Counted from the first letter of the stretch, positions 44,908 to 53,477 are shown. The stretch is DNA of 64,000 nucleotides from Alistipes sp. ZOR0009 (GCF_000798815.1 NZ_JTLD01000002.1:22494-86493), one strand, 5' to 3'. Notes: generated by a model not told the origin, from the sequence alone. Numbers and translations: made by a program.

Positions 44908-45453
44908 GGCTTCCTAGCTTCTGGGAATGGAAAACAGCTGATGTGTGTGGGCTTCCGAGCTGCTGGAAATGAAAAACAGCTGATGGGTGTGGGCTTCCGA
45001 GCTGCTGGAAATGGAAAACAGCTGATGGGTGTGGGCTTCCGAGCTGCTGAAAATGGAAAACAGCTGATGGGTGTGGACTTCCGAGCTTCTGGAAATGGAA
45101 AACAGCTGATAGGTGTCGGCTTCTAAGCTGCTGGAAATAGAAAACAGCTGATGGGTGTGGGCTTCGGAGCTGCTGGAAAAGGAAAACAGCTGATGGGTGT
45201 GGACTTCCTAGCTTCTGGAAATGGAAAACAGCTGATGGGTGTGGACTTCCTAGCTTCTGGAAATGGAAAACAGCTGATGGGTGTGGACTTCCGAGCTTCT
45301 GGAAATGAAAAACAGCTGATGGGTGTGGGCTTCCGAGCTGCTGGAAATAGAAAACAGCTGATGGGTGTGGGCTTCCGAACTTCTGGAAATGGAAAACAGC
45401 TGATGGGTGTAGACTTCCGAGCTGCTGGAAATAGAAAACAGCTGATGGGATTG
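44908..45453. repeat. 42-bp tandem repeat array, 13 copies
   Basis: Units start every 42 bp from 44908 to 45412. The consensus begins GGCTTCCGAGCTGCTGGAAA and ends GGAAAACAGCTGATGGGTGT. Each contains TTCC-(8)-GGAA and AGCTG...CAGCT, both able to form small hairpins. Because 42 is divisible by 3, one frame reads as a 14-residue repeat, but copy 6 carries a TAA in that frame. Two variants of the middle alternate, CTGCTGG and CTTCTGG. The array ends 64 bp before a DUF2971 gene and resumes beyond that gene. Confidence 0.92.
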
Positions 45454-45516
45454 CTAACCAGCTTTGCTCTTTTTTTGCTAGCTTGGCAGCAACATATAAA
45501 CTAAAATTGAGATCGA

Positions 45517-46605
45517 ATGAGTTTGGATGAAGAGTTTAGTAGAATATCGTTGAATGTCTTTGAGCAATTAAAAGAAACAACTAAGGATGAAGATTGGAAT
45601 TCTGCTTTTGAAACATTGAAAATCTATGACGGTAAGTTATCTTCTGATTTTTTTGTTTTAGGTTTAAATTCATTTTTTGCAAAGTATTACTATCGTAAGA
45701 ACGATTTTGAAAATGCAGAAAAATTCATTTTAAGATATATTGGTTTAATGGAGAATAAGGTTGACTTAAATTCGGAAGAAATTCAAGAGTTTCATCGATT
45801 CTATTCTATGTTAGGTTTTGCTAAATCGAAAAATGAAGATTTAGAAGGAGCTTTTGAGGCGTTTAAAAAATCTATAATGACTTTGGGTTTAAAACAACAA
45901 AAAATAGCAAATGATAACTATTACTACTGTTATAGAAAAATAGATACATTCTTATTGCAAAATTTGTCGAATCGGGATATTACAGTTGCTAGTCCCAGTG
46001 TTTTTAATGATCCTGTTGATTGTCCATTCTTTCCTATTATGGATGCAAGATCTGATATTTTTGACACCACTGCTGCTAAGAAGGCTTATGGTTATTTTAA
46101 AGTAGGATGCTTTGTTTGTAACAAGAACTTGAGCGGGAGGGTAAAAAATGAAAATGCATTACCAGAATATAAAAATCTTTTGATGTGGGGGCATTATGCC
46201 AACGGACATAGAGGTGTGTGTATTAAATATAAGTTTAACTCCGAATTTCTGGCCCCAACCCAAGACTGTCCGACATTAATTCTTGATGTTGAGTATAAGG
46301 ATGACTACTCTCTGAACAATGAAAAAAGTAAATTTAGACCGCAGGAGTTCTTAGCGACAAAAAATAGCTGCTGGTCTTATGAGAATGAGGTGAGGCTGCT
46401 ACATTACGATCCGAACTGTAATGACAACTATAAAAATTTGCCTTTGGGAGATCATGGTAAGGTAGAGGCTATCTACTTTGGGATGAAATGCACTGAAAGA
46501 GATATTAATTGCATTAAAAAAATATTGGGAGAAGAAGTTGCTTACTACAAGATGAAGCAGCATAATAACGACTTTTTTCAATTGATAGCGGAGGTGGGCT
46601 CCTAG
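45517..46605 (+). CDS. DUF2971 domain protein with TPR-like N-terminus
   Basis: A 362-residue protein. Residues about 40-135 are helical repeats (TPR-like: FAKYYYRKNDFENAEKFI, GFAKSKNEDLEGAFEAFKKS). The DUF2971 domain follows: ITVASPSVFNDPVDCPFF, LLMWGHYANGHRGVCIKYKF and CWSYENEVRLL. DUF2971 is found in many bacteria, often near phage-defence or mobile genes, but its activity is not established. The gene is markedly AT-rich against its flanks. The stop codon (46603-46605) lies within a copy of the 42-bp repeat, so the last residues (EVGS) are repeat-encoded. This suggests capture into a pre-existing array or loss of the native 3' end. Confidence 0.85.
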   Translation: MSLDEEFSRISLNVFEQLKETTKDEDWNSAFETLKIYDGKLSSDFFVLGLNSFFAKYYYRKNDFENAEKFILRYIGLMENKVDLNSEEIQEFHRFYSMLGFAKSKNEDLEGAFEAFKKSIMTLGLKQQKIANDNYYYCYRKIDTFLLQNLSNRDITVASPSVFNDPVDCPFFPIMDARSDIFDTTAAKKAYGYFKVGCFVCNKNLSGRVKNENALPEYKNLLMWGHYANGHRGVCIKYKFNSEFLAPTQDCPTLILDVEYKDDYSLNNEKSKFRPQEFLATKNSCWSYENEVRLLHYDPNCNDNYKNLPLGDHGKVEAIYFGMKCTERDINCIKKILGEEVAYYKMKQHNNDFFQLIAEVGS

Positions 46606-46680
46606 CTGCTGAAAATGGAAAACAGCTGATGGGTGTGGACTTCCGAGGTTCTGGAAATAGAAAACAGCTGATGGGTGTCC
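46597..46680. repeat. 42-bp repeat, two copies beyond the DUF2971 gene
   Basis: Two units, starting at 46597 and 46637 (the first is 2 bp shorter), are clear matches to the array at 44908-45453. The first contains the DUF2971 stop codon. The remaining sequence to 46875 shows no gene. Confidence 0.85.
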
Positions 46681-46874
46681 ATTTTTCCAAGCGTTTAAGT
46701 GGACGACAGCAGATGCATTTCGATTCTTACACAAAAACAAACGTAACACTGTTTAAGGTTGTCAGATTTTGGCTACCTTCGAAACGGTATCCTCCTTAGA
46801 GGGAACTGCAGGTAATGCGGAAATAATCGCAGCTAGCAGCGTATACCATAGATGTTATGCCCAATTGAGGAAAA

Positions 46875-48563
46875 ATGAAAGAAAATATTTATCAAACTGA
46901 TTTTAATAAAACTCCTAAGGTTTTTGAATTCATCAAGAATCATCAAAACATTGATGCTATTAAGCATTTGGAGTATCACCCAGAAGAAATAAATTTAAAG
47001 GGTTGGATGGATCATACTCCTCTTCATACAGCTGCTGAATTTGGCAATTTTGAGATGACAAAATATCTGATTGAAAATGGTGCTGAAATTAACGCTGAAA
47101 GAAATGGTGTTTATGCTACTCCATTGTGTTGGTCGAAAACACTTGAAATTGCAATATTACTATTGGATTCAGGTGCAACAATGAATGATAGAGAATTGGA
47201 CATGGCGACTCGTGATGATAGAACAGAGATTATTAACGAACTATTGACAAGGGGAGCCAAAATAAACTTGGATGAGCCCCAATTTTTGAATTGCCATTCT
47301 ATAAAAGCACTTGAAGTTTATTTAAATCATAATATTGATATAACTCTAACAGATAAAAATAGAAGTTCAATATTACATAGTAAAGCATGGGCAGATGATG
47401 TGGAAGTTTTTGAATTTGCATTTAAAAAAGGAGCAAGATGGAATAAAGATAGTAGTAATCGTACTCCATATGTTCTGGCTCAACAAGGAGCTAGGGAAAA
47501 AATTATTCAACACTTACAGGAAAATTATCCTGAACTTACTTCCCATCAGATAACAAAAATTCAAGAACCAGAATCACTATCATTTGAGCAAATATATTTT
47601 TTCTCTGAACATCCAGTTGAAAAGGATGAAATTATTGCTTTAACCGAATCATCAAAGCTCTTAAGATACATATCTAAAGATAATCAATTTAATGCTATTA
47701 ATGGAATAAGTATTGATTTGCCCACTATTCGCAATTTTACATTTGATGAGTCTAATAACATAATTATTCCTACTTTGGACAATAAACTTCTAAAAGTAGA
47801 TTCAAGAACATTCGAATTATTGGAGTCAATTAATTTCTATGAAGCGAAATTAGACCAAATCACATTTCTTCCGAGGAAGAAAATATATTTATCAAGTGAT
47901 GGTTGGACAAGCTATATTCTAGACTTAGAATTTAATATACTTATGAAACACACTATGGATAACGGTGTGTTATTTCCGTTTATCAATAAGGATGAAAATT
48001 TAGTATCTACTTATTGTTATGACCAAGAGACATATCACAGCATTTACACGTTTTCTGAACAGTATGAATTGAAACATGTCCACACTTTTTTCATCGAGTG
48101 GAATAATTCCTCAGAAGGTTTTGGGTTTAATAAATCAGGAACCAAATTTGCGGTTTCATTTCCAAAATTTCTATCTCTTTGTGAGGTACAAGGTGAAGAG
48201 GTTAAAACTGATTGGTCAATCGACATATCTAAATTTACTTCGGAGCATGACCTAAGTGATTTAATTTTTATTGATGATAATTTCATCGCGCTTGCAAAAG
48301 GTAAAAAAATAATACTATACTCATTGACAGGAGAATTAGTGAATCAGACAGAATTAGATTTGAAGTCTGAAATCAGAGAGATTAAGTTGAGTAATAAACT
48401 TAACTCAATTATAATTAGAACACCTTCAGAGATAATCTCTATAGAGATTGAGAAAATCAAAAAGGGCATAACAAAGTATAAAAGTAATGGCGGCAATAGT
48501 TCTGATCTGAATGTTCGTATAAATAAAAAACAATTGCCTTGGTGGAAAAGACTGTGGTCATAA
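46875..48563 (+). CDS. Ankyrin-repeat protein with a beta-propeller-like C-terminus
   Basis: A 562-residue protein. Residues about 15-220 hold four to six ankyrin-type repeats, clearest at WMDHTPLHTAAEFGNFEMTKYLIENGAEIN, with weaker copies after it. Residues about 235-520 consist of strand repeats of about 40-45 residues (IIALTESSKLLRYISKD, NIIIPTLDNKLLKVDSRTF, KIYLSSDGWTSYILDLEF), consistent with a WD40/PQQ-like propeller. A basic Trp-rich tail (WWKRLWS) ends the chain. No signal peptide. No enzymatic motif is visible. AT-rich like the DUF2971 gene; both appear acquired. Possibly an immunity protein or protein-interaction scaffold. Confidence 0.7.
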   Translation: MKENIYQTDFNKTPKVFEFIKNHQNIDAIKHLEYHPEEINLKGWMDHTPLHTAAEFGNFEMTKYLIENGAEINAERNGVYATPLCWSKTLEIAILLLDSGATMNDRELDMATRDDRTEIINELLTRGAKINLDEPQFLNCHSIKALEVYLNHNIDITLTDKNRSSILHSKAWADDVEVFEFAFKKGARWNKDSSNRTPYVLAQQGAREKIIQHLQENYPELTSHQITKIQEPESLSFEQIYFFSEHPVEKDEIIALTESSKLLRYISKDNQFNAINGISIDLPTIRNFTFDESNNIIIPTLDNKLLKVDSRTFELLESINFYEAKLDQITFLPRKKIYLSSDGWTSYILDLEFNILMKHTMDNGVLFPFINKDENLVSTYCYDQETYHSIYTFSEQYELKHVHTFFIEWNNSSEGFGFNKSGTKFAVSFPKFLSLCEVQGEEVKTDWSIDISKFTSEHDLSDLIFIDDNFIALAKGKKIILYSLTGELVNQTELDLKSEIREIKLSNKLNSIIIRTPSEIISIEIEKIKKGITKYKSNGGNSSDLNVRINKKQLPWWKRLWS

Positions 48564-48575
48564 AATCGCCACCCT

Positions 48576-48631
48576 CGCTAGCCGAAGTTTAAATTAAACG
48601 CACGGGGCTCGGATCGTTTAGCTTCGCAGGG
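48576..48631 (+). repeat. Dispersed repeat, copy B (partial core)
   Basis: CGCTAGCCGAAGTTTAAATT, then AACGCACGGGGCTCGG, then TTTAGCTTCGC match the first half of copy A at 44129-44185 in the same orientation. It lacks the terminal inverted repeats. With copy A it brackets the repeat-DUF2971-ankyrin block. Confidence 0.7.
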
Positions 48632-48668
48632 GGGAGCGCATCGAAGAAACATACCTATTGAAATACTT

Positions 48669-48696
48669 GGGGAAAGGGAACTTTCCCCTTTTTTAT
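48669..48696 (+). terminator. Terminator downstream of the accessory block
   Basis: GGGGAAAG (48669-48676) pairs with CTTTCCCC (48681-48688) around GGAA, followed by a T tract. Confidence 0.85.
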
Positions 48697-48700
48697 TTTG

Positions 48701-48738
48701 CGGGTGCAGCGTTTGGCAGGTGTGGAGGCGTATGGTAG
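48701..48738 (+). repeat. Short dispersed motif, copy 2 (upstream of methyltransferase)
   Basis: CGGGTGCAGCGTTTGGC followed by GCGTATGGTA; partner of 43272-43308. Confidence 0.5.
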
Positions 48739-48776
48739 GTAGCCACCGTTGGGTGGCTATTTAAAATCGACTAGCT

Positions 48777-49556
48777 ATGCACGAACGGTATTGTACCCGC
48801 GCAGCCTACTTTGCAGAGCAGGCTGCCGTATCGGAAAGGTTTATTTTGCCCAGCGTGGCAGGCAGCCTGCAGGGCAGGGGGCGCCTGCGGGTGCTGGAGG
48901 TGGGCTGCGGCGGTGGTGGTAGCCTAAAGCCCTTTTTGGATAGGGGCTGCGAGGTGTTGGGCCTCGATTTGGCGCGCTACCAGGTGGAGTGCGCCCGCCA
49001 CTTCTTTGCCGGGCATCGCCACCAGGCCAACCTCACGCTGCTATGCGGCAGCGTCTACGATCTCGATCCAACCCAGACAGCGCCTTTTGATCTGATTATA
49101 CTACGCGATAAGCTCGAGGTGGTTGCCAACCAGCAGGTGCTGCTGCAGCGGCTGCGCCAGCTGCTGGCCCCTTCGGGTACCCTGTTTGTGAGCATCGCCT
49201 CGTGGTGGAAGCCCTTCGAGGAGCATCGCCAGCGGTGCTGTAGCGCCCTGCGCTGGATTCCGGTGGTGCACCTGCTGCCGGGCCAGCTGTACCGACGGCT
49301 GCTGGGGTGGGCTGGCGAGAGCACGGCCTGCATCGAGGCGCTGATGCAGGCGCGCAGCCAGCGGTTGTGCTTTCAGCGATTCTTGGGGTGGATTAGGCGG
49401 ATGAACTACCAGGTGGTTCGGAGCGACTTCTACCTGCATAACCCGCAGCGGCAGGTGCGCTTTGGGCTTGCGGCCAACCCGTTGAGGTGGGGCGGCATCC
49501 CCTTTCTGCGCGACTATATCTGCTCCACCTGCTACTGCGTGCTGGCGGCCCAGTAA
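48777..49556 (+). CDS. Class I SAM-dependent methyltransferase
   Basis: A 259-residue enzyme. Motif I is VLEVGCGGGGSL with the acidic ribose-binding residue in VLGLDLARYQ; motif IV is PFDLIILRDKLEVV. The rest resembles methyltransferase type 11/12 proteins. The substrate is unknown. Codon and base use are strongly GC-rich, in sharp contrast to the ankyrin gene upstream. The ATG is 39 bp after the second dispersed motif. It ends in a hairpin shared with the convergent operon. Confidence 0.88.
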   Translation: MHERYCTRAAYFAEQAAVSERFILPSVAGSLQGRGRLRVLEVGCGGGGSLKPFLDRGCEVLGLDLARYQVECARHFFAGHRHQANLTLLCGSVYDLDPTQTAPFDLIILRDKLEVVANQQVLLQRLRQLLAPSGTLFVSIASWWKPFEEHRQRCCSALRWIPVVHLLPGQLYRRLLGWAGESTACIEALMQARSQRLCFQRFLGWIRRMNYQVVRSDFYLHNPQRQVRFGLAANPLRWGGIPFLRDYICSTCYCVLAAQ

Positions 49557-49559
49557 CGA

Positions 49560-49595
49560 AAAACCCCGCAATACGTGTGCCGTCTGCGGGGTTGG
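49560..49595 (-). terminator. Terminator of the ECF sigma/membrane-protein operon
   Basis: AACCCCGCA and TGCGGGGTT form a 9-bp stem; the U run lies on the minus strand (GGTTTTTCG). Confidence 0.75.
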
Positions 49596-49601
49596 GTTAA
49601 G

Positions 49602-49808
49602 CTATTGTTTGGGGTGCCTATCTTTCTGCTGCCGCTCGTAGCGGTTGGATAGTAGCATGGTGGTAAATGAGCAGGCCATGCTAATCATGTTCATGTAGGC
49701 CATTCGGTTGGCTTTCCATGTTGGATTTTGGTAGTCCACGTATGCTGCCGAGATTATCAGCATGATGAGCGCAATGGTGGCTAACGCTATTCTTACTTTT
49801 CGGGCCAT
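49602..49808 (-). CDS. Small two-helix membrane protein
   Basis: A 68-residue protein with two predicted membrane helices (about 6-24 and 37-54), ending in a basic polar tail (RYERQQKDRHPKQ). It starts inside the upstream gene, overlapping it by 128 bp in another frame. Either it is a separate overlapping gene, or it is the true C-terminus of the upstream protein after a frameshift. The helix pattern looks genuine. Confidence 0.55.
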   Translation of the reverse strand: MARKVRIALATIALIMLIISAAYVDYQNPTWKANRMAYMNMISMACSFTTMLLSNRYERQQKDRHPKQ

Positions 49809-50376
49809 CTTGATGGTTGGTTTGTGTAAGCATTCTAACTATGTTCTGTCGGCGCAAATGGCAGACCAGAATGCCCAACGCTATGCCAGCGGTAATGCCA
49901 GCCAGAATGGCGGCGTGCTGCCGAACCCATGCCCCCAGGAAGGATGGCTGTAGGACCTGCCTTTGGCCATCGGTAAGCAGCATGGTTGCAATGAGACCCC
50001 CAACTATCGCCACACCCAGCAGCGAGGATTTCCTGCCGAAGCTGTATCGCTTGATGGTTTGGGTGGTAAACTCGTCGTGGGGTAGGGTGTAGTCGACCCT
50101 TTTTAGGGTGCGAATCTCTACCAGCATGATGGGTATACCTACCACAAAGAGTAGGGCAAAAGCTACATCTACTCCCAGCCCCTTAAGGGTGGACGTTTCG
50201 GAGTAGCCTGCGGTAATGGCTATCGCCTTTCCCACTAGGCTAATGCCGAAGTAGGCCATTAGCATGTATAGCGATCGGATAAAACGACGATCCTGCTCTT
50301 TTATGGCTGCTGCTGCTGATACCATTGGGGTTGCTGTTTGGTGGTTATTCCTTGTGGGGTTCATTTTTACAATCAT
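49681..50376 (-). CDS. Membrane protein of unknown function (C-terminal part doubtful)
   Basis: A 231-residue protein with four hydrophobic segments (about 35-55, 68-86, 118-134, 154-170). The last 40 residues after HQDGPKSKNS are His/Asn/Ser-rich with no fold-like pattern, and overlap the 68-residue gene in another frame. Third gene of the minus-strand operon sigma - membrane protein - membrane protein. Probably belongs to the same ECF regulatory unit. Confidence 0.6.
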   Translation of the reverse strand: MIVKMNPTRNNHQTATPMVSAAAAIKEQDRRFIRSLYMLMAYFGISLVGKAIAITAGYSETSTLKGLGVDVAFALLFVVGIPIMLVEIRTLKRVDYTLPHDEFTTQTIKRYSFGRKSSLLGVAIVGGLIATMLLTDGQRQVLQPSFLGAWVRQHAAILAGITAGIALGILVCHLRRQNIVRMLTQTNHQDGPKSKNSVSHHCAHHADNLGSIRGLPKSNMESQPNGLHEHD

Positions 50377-50382
50377 GTGGTG

Positions 50383-50997
50383 CTATTTGGTGATGCTTGC
50401 CTTAATGGCGCGCAGCTCCTCGAGTATCGGTAGCTTTTGGGTGTACCACATAATGGCTGCAATGATAAGTCCAAGTCCAAGCCCCAAAACAAGGGGTATT
50501 TGGCTTTCGAGCACGTTGGTAAGCGTTGGTGCGTGGGCGCCCGCCCGTATGTAGACGAGTGAGACATCGCTAAGGATCAGAAATGGGATAAGGGCAATGG
50601 CGTACTCCTTGGGAAAGAAGGCAAACTTCTTTTCGACATCGGCTATAAATTGCGCAACAGGTGCGTTGTAGTCCGAGGCGCCAATCTTCTTGTACTTATA
50701 CCTAAAAATGGGTAGCACGGATAGGATGCCTAAAACGTATAGCCCATATCCCCACCAGGCCGAGCTGTCGGGTTTTTCGATATACTCCATAATCCCCACA
50801 ATGGCGTATATGGCGGCAAAGGTGACCATCAGGATGCTTGCGGCTGCAAGAATCATCTTATCGCGGCGGTCCTCCTTGCGAACACGTTCCACAATGCCCT
50901 CCACCTTACGGGTGAATTCGAGGTTTACGTTTTCGTCGCCCTTATATGCTAGCGACTGGAAGCTATTTTTTAGATCGTCAATATTCATGGGTTGCAT
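50383..50997 (-). CDS. Membrane protein, possible anti-sigma factor
   Basis: A 204-residue protein: N-terminal cytoplasmic segment (DLKNSFQSLAYKGDENVNLEFTRKVEGIVERVRKEDRRDKM), then four membrane helices (about 48-68, 82-97, 132-150, 166-186). It lies 8 bp after the ECF sigma gene and is the natural candidate for its anti-sigma factor, though it has no known anti-sigma motif. Confidence 0.6.
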   Translation of the reverse strand: MQPMNIDDLKNSFQSLAYKGDENVNLEFTRKVEGIVERVRKEDRRDKMILAAASILMVTFAAIYAIVGIMEYIEKPDSSAWWGYGLYVLGILSVLPIFRYKYKKIGASDYNAPVAQFIADVEKKFAFFPKEYAIALIPFLILSDVSLVYIRAGAHAPTLTNVLESQIPLVLGLGLGLIIAAIMWYTQKLPILEELRAIKASITK

Positions 50998-51005
50998 TTT
51001 TAGTA

Positions 51006-51524
51006 TTAAACGGCATTCTGCATGGCTGAAGGAAACTCGGCGGCGGCAATTTCGGTAAGACGTTGCTTAATGCGGTGTACTTTTACCCGTACGTTACCTT
51101 CTGTAATTCCTAAGATTTCGGACATCTCGCGCTGCGATATATCTTCGAGGTATAGGCCGATGATGGTTCTATCCGAGGGGTCGAGCTGGTTGATGCAGCG
51201 GATAAGCTGCTCGATGTTGGGCTCGGTGCTGGTAGGCGGCTCGGTATCCAGCAGGTCGAAACCTTCGGGTATCGATCGCGTCTGCAGCCCTCGCTTTAGG
51301 CTCCGCACGTGGGTGAGGCAGGTGTTTAGCGCAATGCGGTATATCCAGGTGCTCATGGCAGCTTCGCCACGGTACGAGCCTAGGTTTTCCCATACGCGGA
51401 TAAAGATATCCTGCATCAGGTCGTTGCGCTGGTCTGCATTGCCGGTGTACAGGCAGCAGAGGCGGAATATTCGGTCGCGGTTTTGTCGGAATAGCTCCTC
51501 GAAAAGCCTTTTTTCATCTCCCAT
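51006..51524 (-). CDS. ECF sigma factor
   Basis: A 172-residue ECF sigma factor: region 2 (LFRQNRDRIFRLCCLYTG, DLMQDIFIRVWENLGSYRG) and region 4 (LDPSDRTIIGLYLEDISQREMSEILGITEGNVRVKVHRIKQRL). It heads a four-gene unit with three membrane-protein genes and has neither FecR nor a receptor nearby. Confidence 0.93.
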   Translation of the reverse strand: MGDEKRLFEELFRQNRDRIFRLCCLYTGNADQRNDLMQDIFIRVWENLGSYRGEAAMSTWIYRIALNTCLTHVRSLKRGLQTRSIPEGFDLLDTEPPTSTEPNIEQLIRCINQLDPSDRTIIGLYLEDISQREMSEILGITEGNVRVKVHRIKQRLTEIAAAEFPSAMQNAV

Positions 51525-51662
51525 TTCTTAGGATTTAGAAGGTCCTCAAATCTTTTTACCCCTATTGGATGCCAAAGGTGTAAAATGTTACGGAGGCGGT
51601 TGCTTTTTTCTAAAAAAATCCACCACAGGCAGCTGCGCGCGTGGTGGAGTGTGGGGGATACG

Positions 51663-53066
51663 CTATCTCTCCATGGCCACTTCCTTTTCGATAACCTTAA
51701 TCTTCTTCCATTTGCCGCTGCGGAATCGGCGGTAGAGCACGTAGCAGAATGCAAAGAAGAAGAGCACCAGAAGAAACCAGCTTAGCGTAACCGATAGGTG
51801 GAAAACGTTAAGCGACAGGTAAAGTATTGGTACAAAAATCCAGTGTGCGCTAACGGAGGCAATCATGGTAAAGTGCGTATCGCCAGCACCTCTTAGTGCG
51901 CCAACAATGGCTGTCATTAATGCTTCCAGCAGCACGTAGAGTGCGGCAATTCGGATCATTGTAGTGGCAATAGGTACTGCCTGCTCGAATATGGACGACG
52001 GCACGGCTGGCGCAAAGGTGCGCGTAAGCGTTTCGGGTATGGCAACAAATAGCGCTAAAATGACCACAGAGTAAAATAGCCCCGTTTTGATGGCCGATAG
52101 GGCTGCCCTATGCGCAACCTGTGGCCTGCCAGCACCCATGTACCTTCCTACCAAGCTGGTTACGGCAATTTCTATTCCCAGTAGGGGGATGAAGGAAACT
52201 AAATCCCAGTTAAACATGATGGTTGAGGCGGTTGCGGCAACCTCGCCTCTGCCGTGGAATAGGGAGATCATAGCCGAAAAGGCTAGGAAGTTAAGAAACA
52301 TCTCCAAGCCTGCTGGGTAGCCGTAGTAGAGGAGCTTTTTCATAATCTTCGAGCTAAAGTGGAACGACTCCCGAATATGAAACTCCCTGCGGTTTTCGGC
52401 ACCAAAGTACGATACCAGCAGCACGCATACGGCGCAGAACGATCCTGTGATAGTTGCAATGGCTGCTCCACGTATTTCCATGGCCGGAAAACCGAACTTG
52501 CCAAATATCAGTATGTAGTCAAGAACAACGTTCACCACCATGGCAACGATGGTAGCCCTCATAACAACCTTGGTTTTGCCAATGCCTGTAAAGTAGCATC
52601 CAAGCGCATACCTAAGTAGCCCAAAAACGGAGCCCCAGGCAAGGATGCTGAGGTATTGAACTTGGTAGTCTATTTGGGCTTCGGGAATGTTGGCCCATCG
52701 GAAAATACCGTCGGCAAACGGAATAAAAGCGACTAGGAAAGGCCACGCTACCAGCGCCAGCAGCATTGCTTGGAACGATGTTTTTGCGGAGTTGGCCCGT
52801 TCGTTGGCTCCAAAATACTGGGCAACGAGGGCGGTAGAGTAGCCAATAAGCCCCACAAAGAAGAACATGATAACCTGAAGCGAAACGCCACCACCTAGCG
52901 AGGCGTTCATCTGCTCGGGGCTAACACGTGCCAGAAAGAGCCGGTCGGTAAAGGTCATAATGCCATCGCACGATGTTGATATTATCATGGGAAGAGCGAG
53001 GTAAAGCAGCTCTCGCATTCCACCAGGCTTATTGTACTGCTGCGTAAAATTTTGTTGAAAAGTCAT
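51663..53066 (-). CDS. MATE family multidrug exporter
   Basis: A 467-residue membrane protein with twelve helices in two halves, each starting with the MATE pattern (LALPMIISTSCDGIMTFTDRLFLARVS in the first; YGYPAGLEMFLNFLAFSAMISLFHG in the second). It exports cationic compounds with Na+ or H+. Monocistronic. The last residues are basic (RRFRSGKWKKIKVIEKE). Confidence 0.93.
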   Translation of the reverse strand: MTFQQNFTQQYNKPGGMRELLYLALPMIISTSCDGIMTFTDRLFLARVSPEQMNASLGGGVSLQVIMFFFVGLIGYSTALVAQYFGANERANSAKTSFQAMLLALVAWPFLVAFIPFADGIFRWANIPEAQIDYQVQYLSILAWGSVFGLLRYALGCYFTGIGKTKVVMRATIVAMVVNVVLDYILIFGKFGFPAMEIRGAAIATITGSFCAVCVLLVSYFGAENRREFHIRESFHFSSKIMKKLLYYGYPAGLEMFLNFLAFSAMISLFHGRGEVAATASTIMFNWDLVSFIPLLGIEIAVTSLVGRYMGAGRPQVAHRAALSAIKTGLFYSVVILALFVAIPETLTRTFAPAVPSSIFEQAVPIATTMIRIAALYVLLEALMTAIVGALRGAGDTHFTMIASVSAHWIFVPILYLSLNVFHLSVTLSWFLLVLFFFAFCYVLYRRFRSGKWKKIKVIEKEVAMER

Positions 53067-53477
53067 GGTTTGCTATTGCTATAAATGCGACAAAGCTGTA
53101 GCGCATAGGATTTGCATCCTGCAGCATACAGGCTGTACGGTATAGTTCTGCTGGCAATACAGCGTATAGCCTAAAACAGAATACGACAGAATAATCTACA
53201 TGCTTAGCGCATGTAAAAGTGGGAAAACAAATGAAGGCTAATGAATAGCCTAAAAGTATCTATCAGCGCAATGTTCTGAGAGGTATTGCTGAAGTACTTT
53301 GACTGGAAAGTAACGTTCGAGGAGGGGTGGTTTGAATCCCCTTTGAGGAAAGGATTACGTGTTCTTTGAAATGTCCCTATTCGAGCGTTAGCAGCGGACC
53401 GACATCTTCATCGTAGTAGGTGTTTTAAAAATTTGTATACGGCTACAAAATTATGGTTTTTGGTAGTTGGGTAAGCA
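53067..53477. other. Intergenic region without a recognised gene
   Basis: About 410 bp between the MATE and GH13 genes. It holds one small inverted repeat (TACATGC/GCATGTA, about 53198-53216) without a T tract. No reading frame, RNA family or repeat relative could be supported. Confidence 0.5.

Noticed and set aside
44363..45453. CRISPR array
   Set aside because: Units are directly contiguous with no unique spacers, and there are no cas genes in the window.
44806..45504. Repetitive protein encoded by the arrays
   Set aside because: Open frames are a by-product of unit lengths; the 22-bp block shifts frame each unit, the 42-bp block has an in-frame TAA in copy 6, and there is no start or signal context.
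46700..46875. Integron-type attC site before the ankyrin gene
   Set aside because: The segment ending GTTATGCCCAATTGAGG was tested against GTTRRRY/RYYYAAC ends and does not match well; no integrase is present.
43272..48738. Insertion sequence or prophage carrying the accessory genes
   Set aside because: No transposase, integrase, capsid or other phage gene is present between these points.
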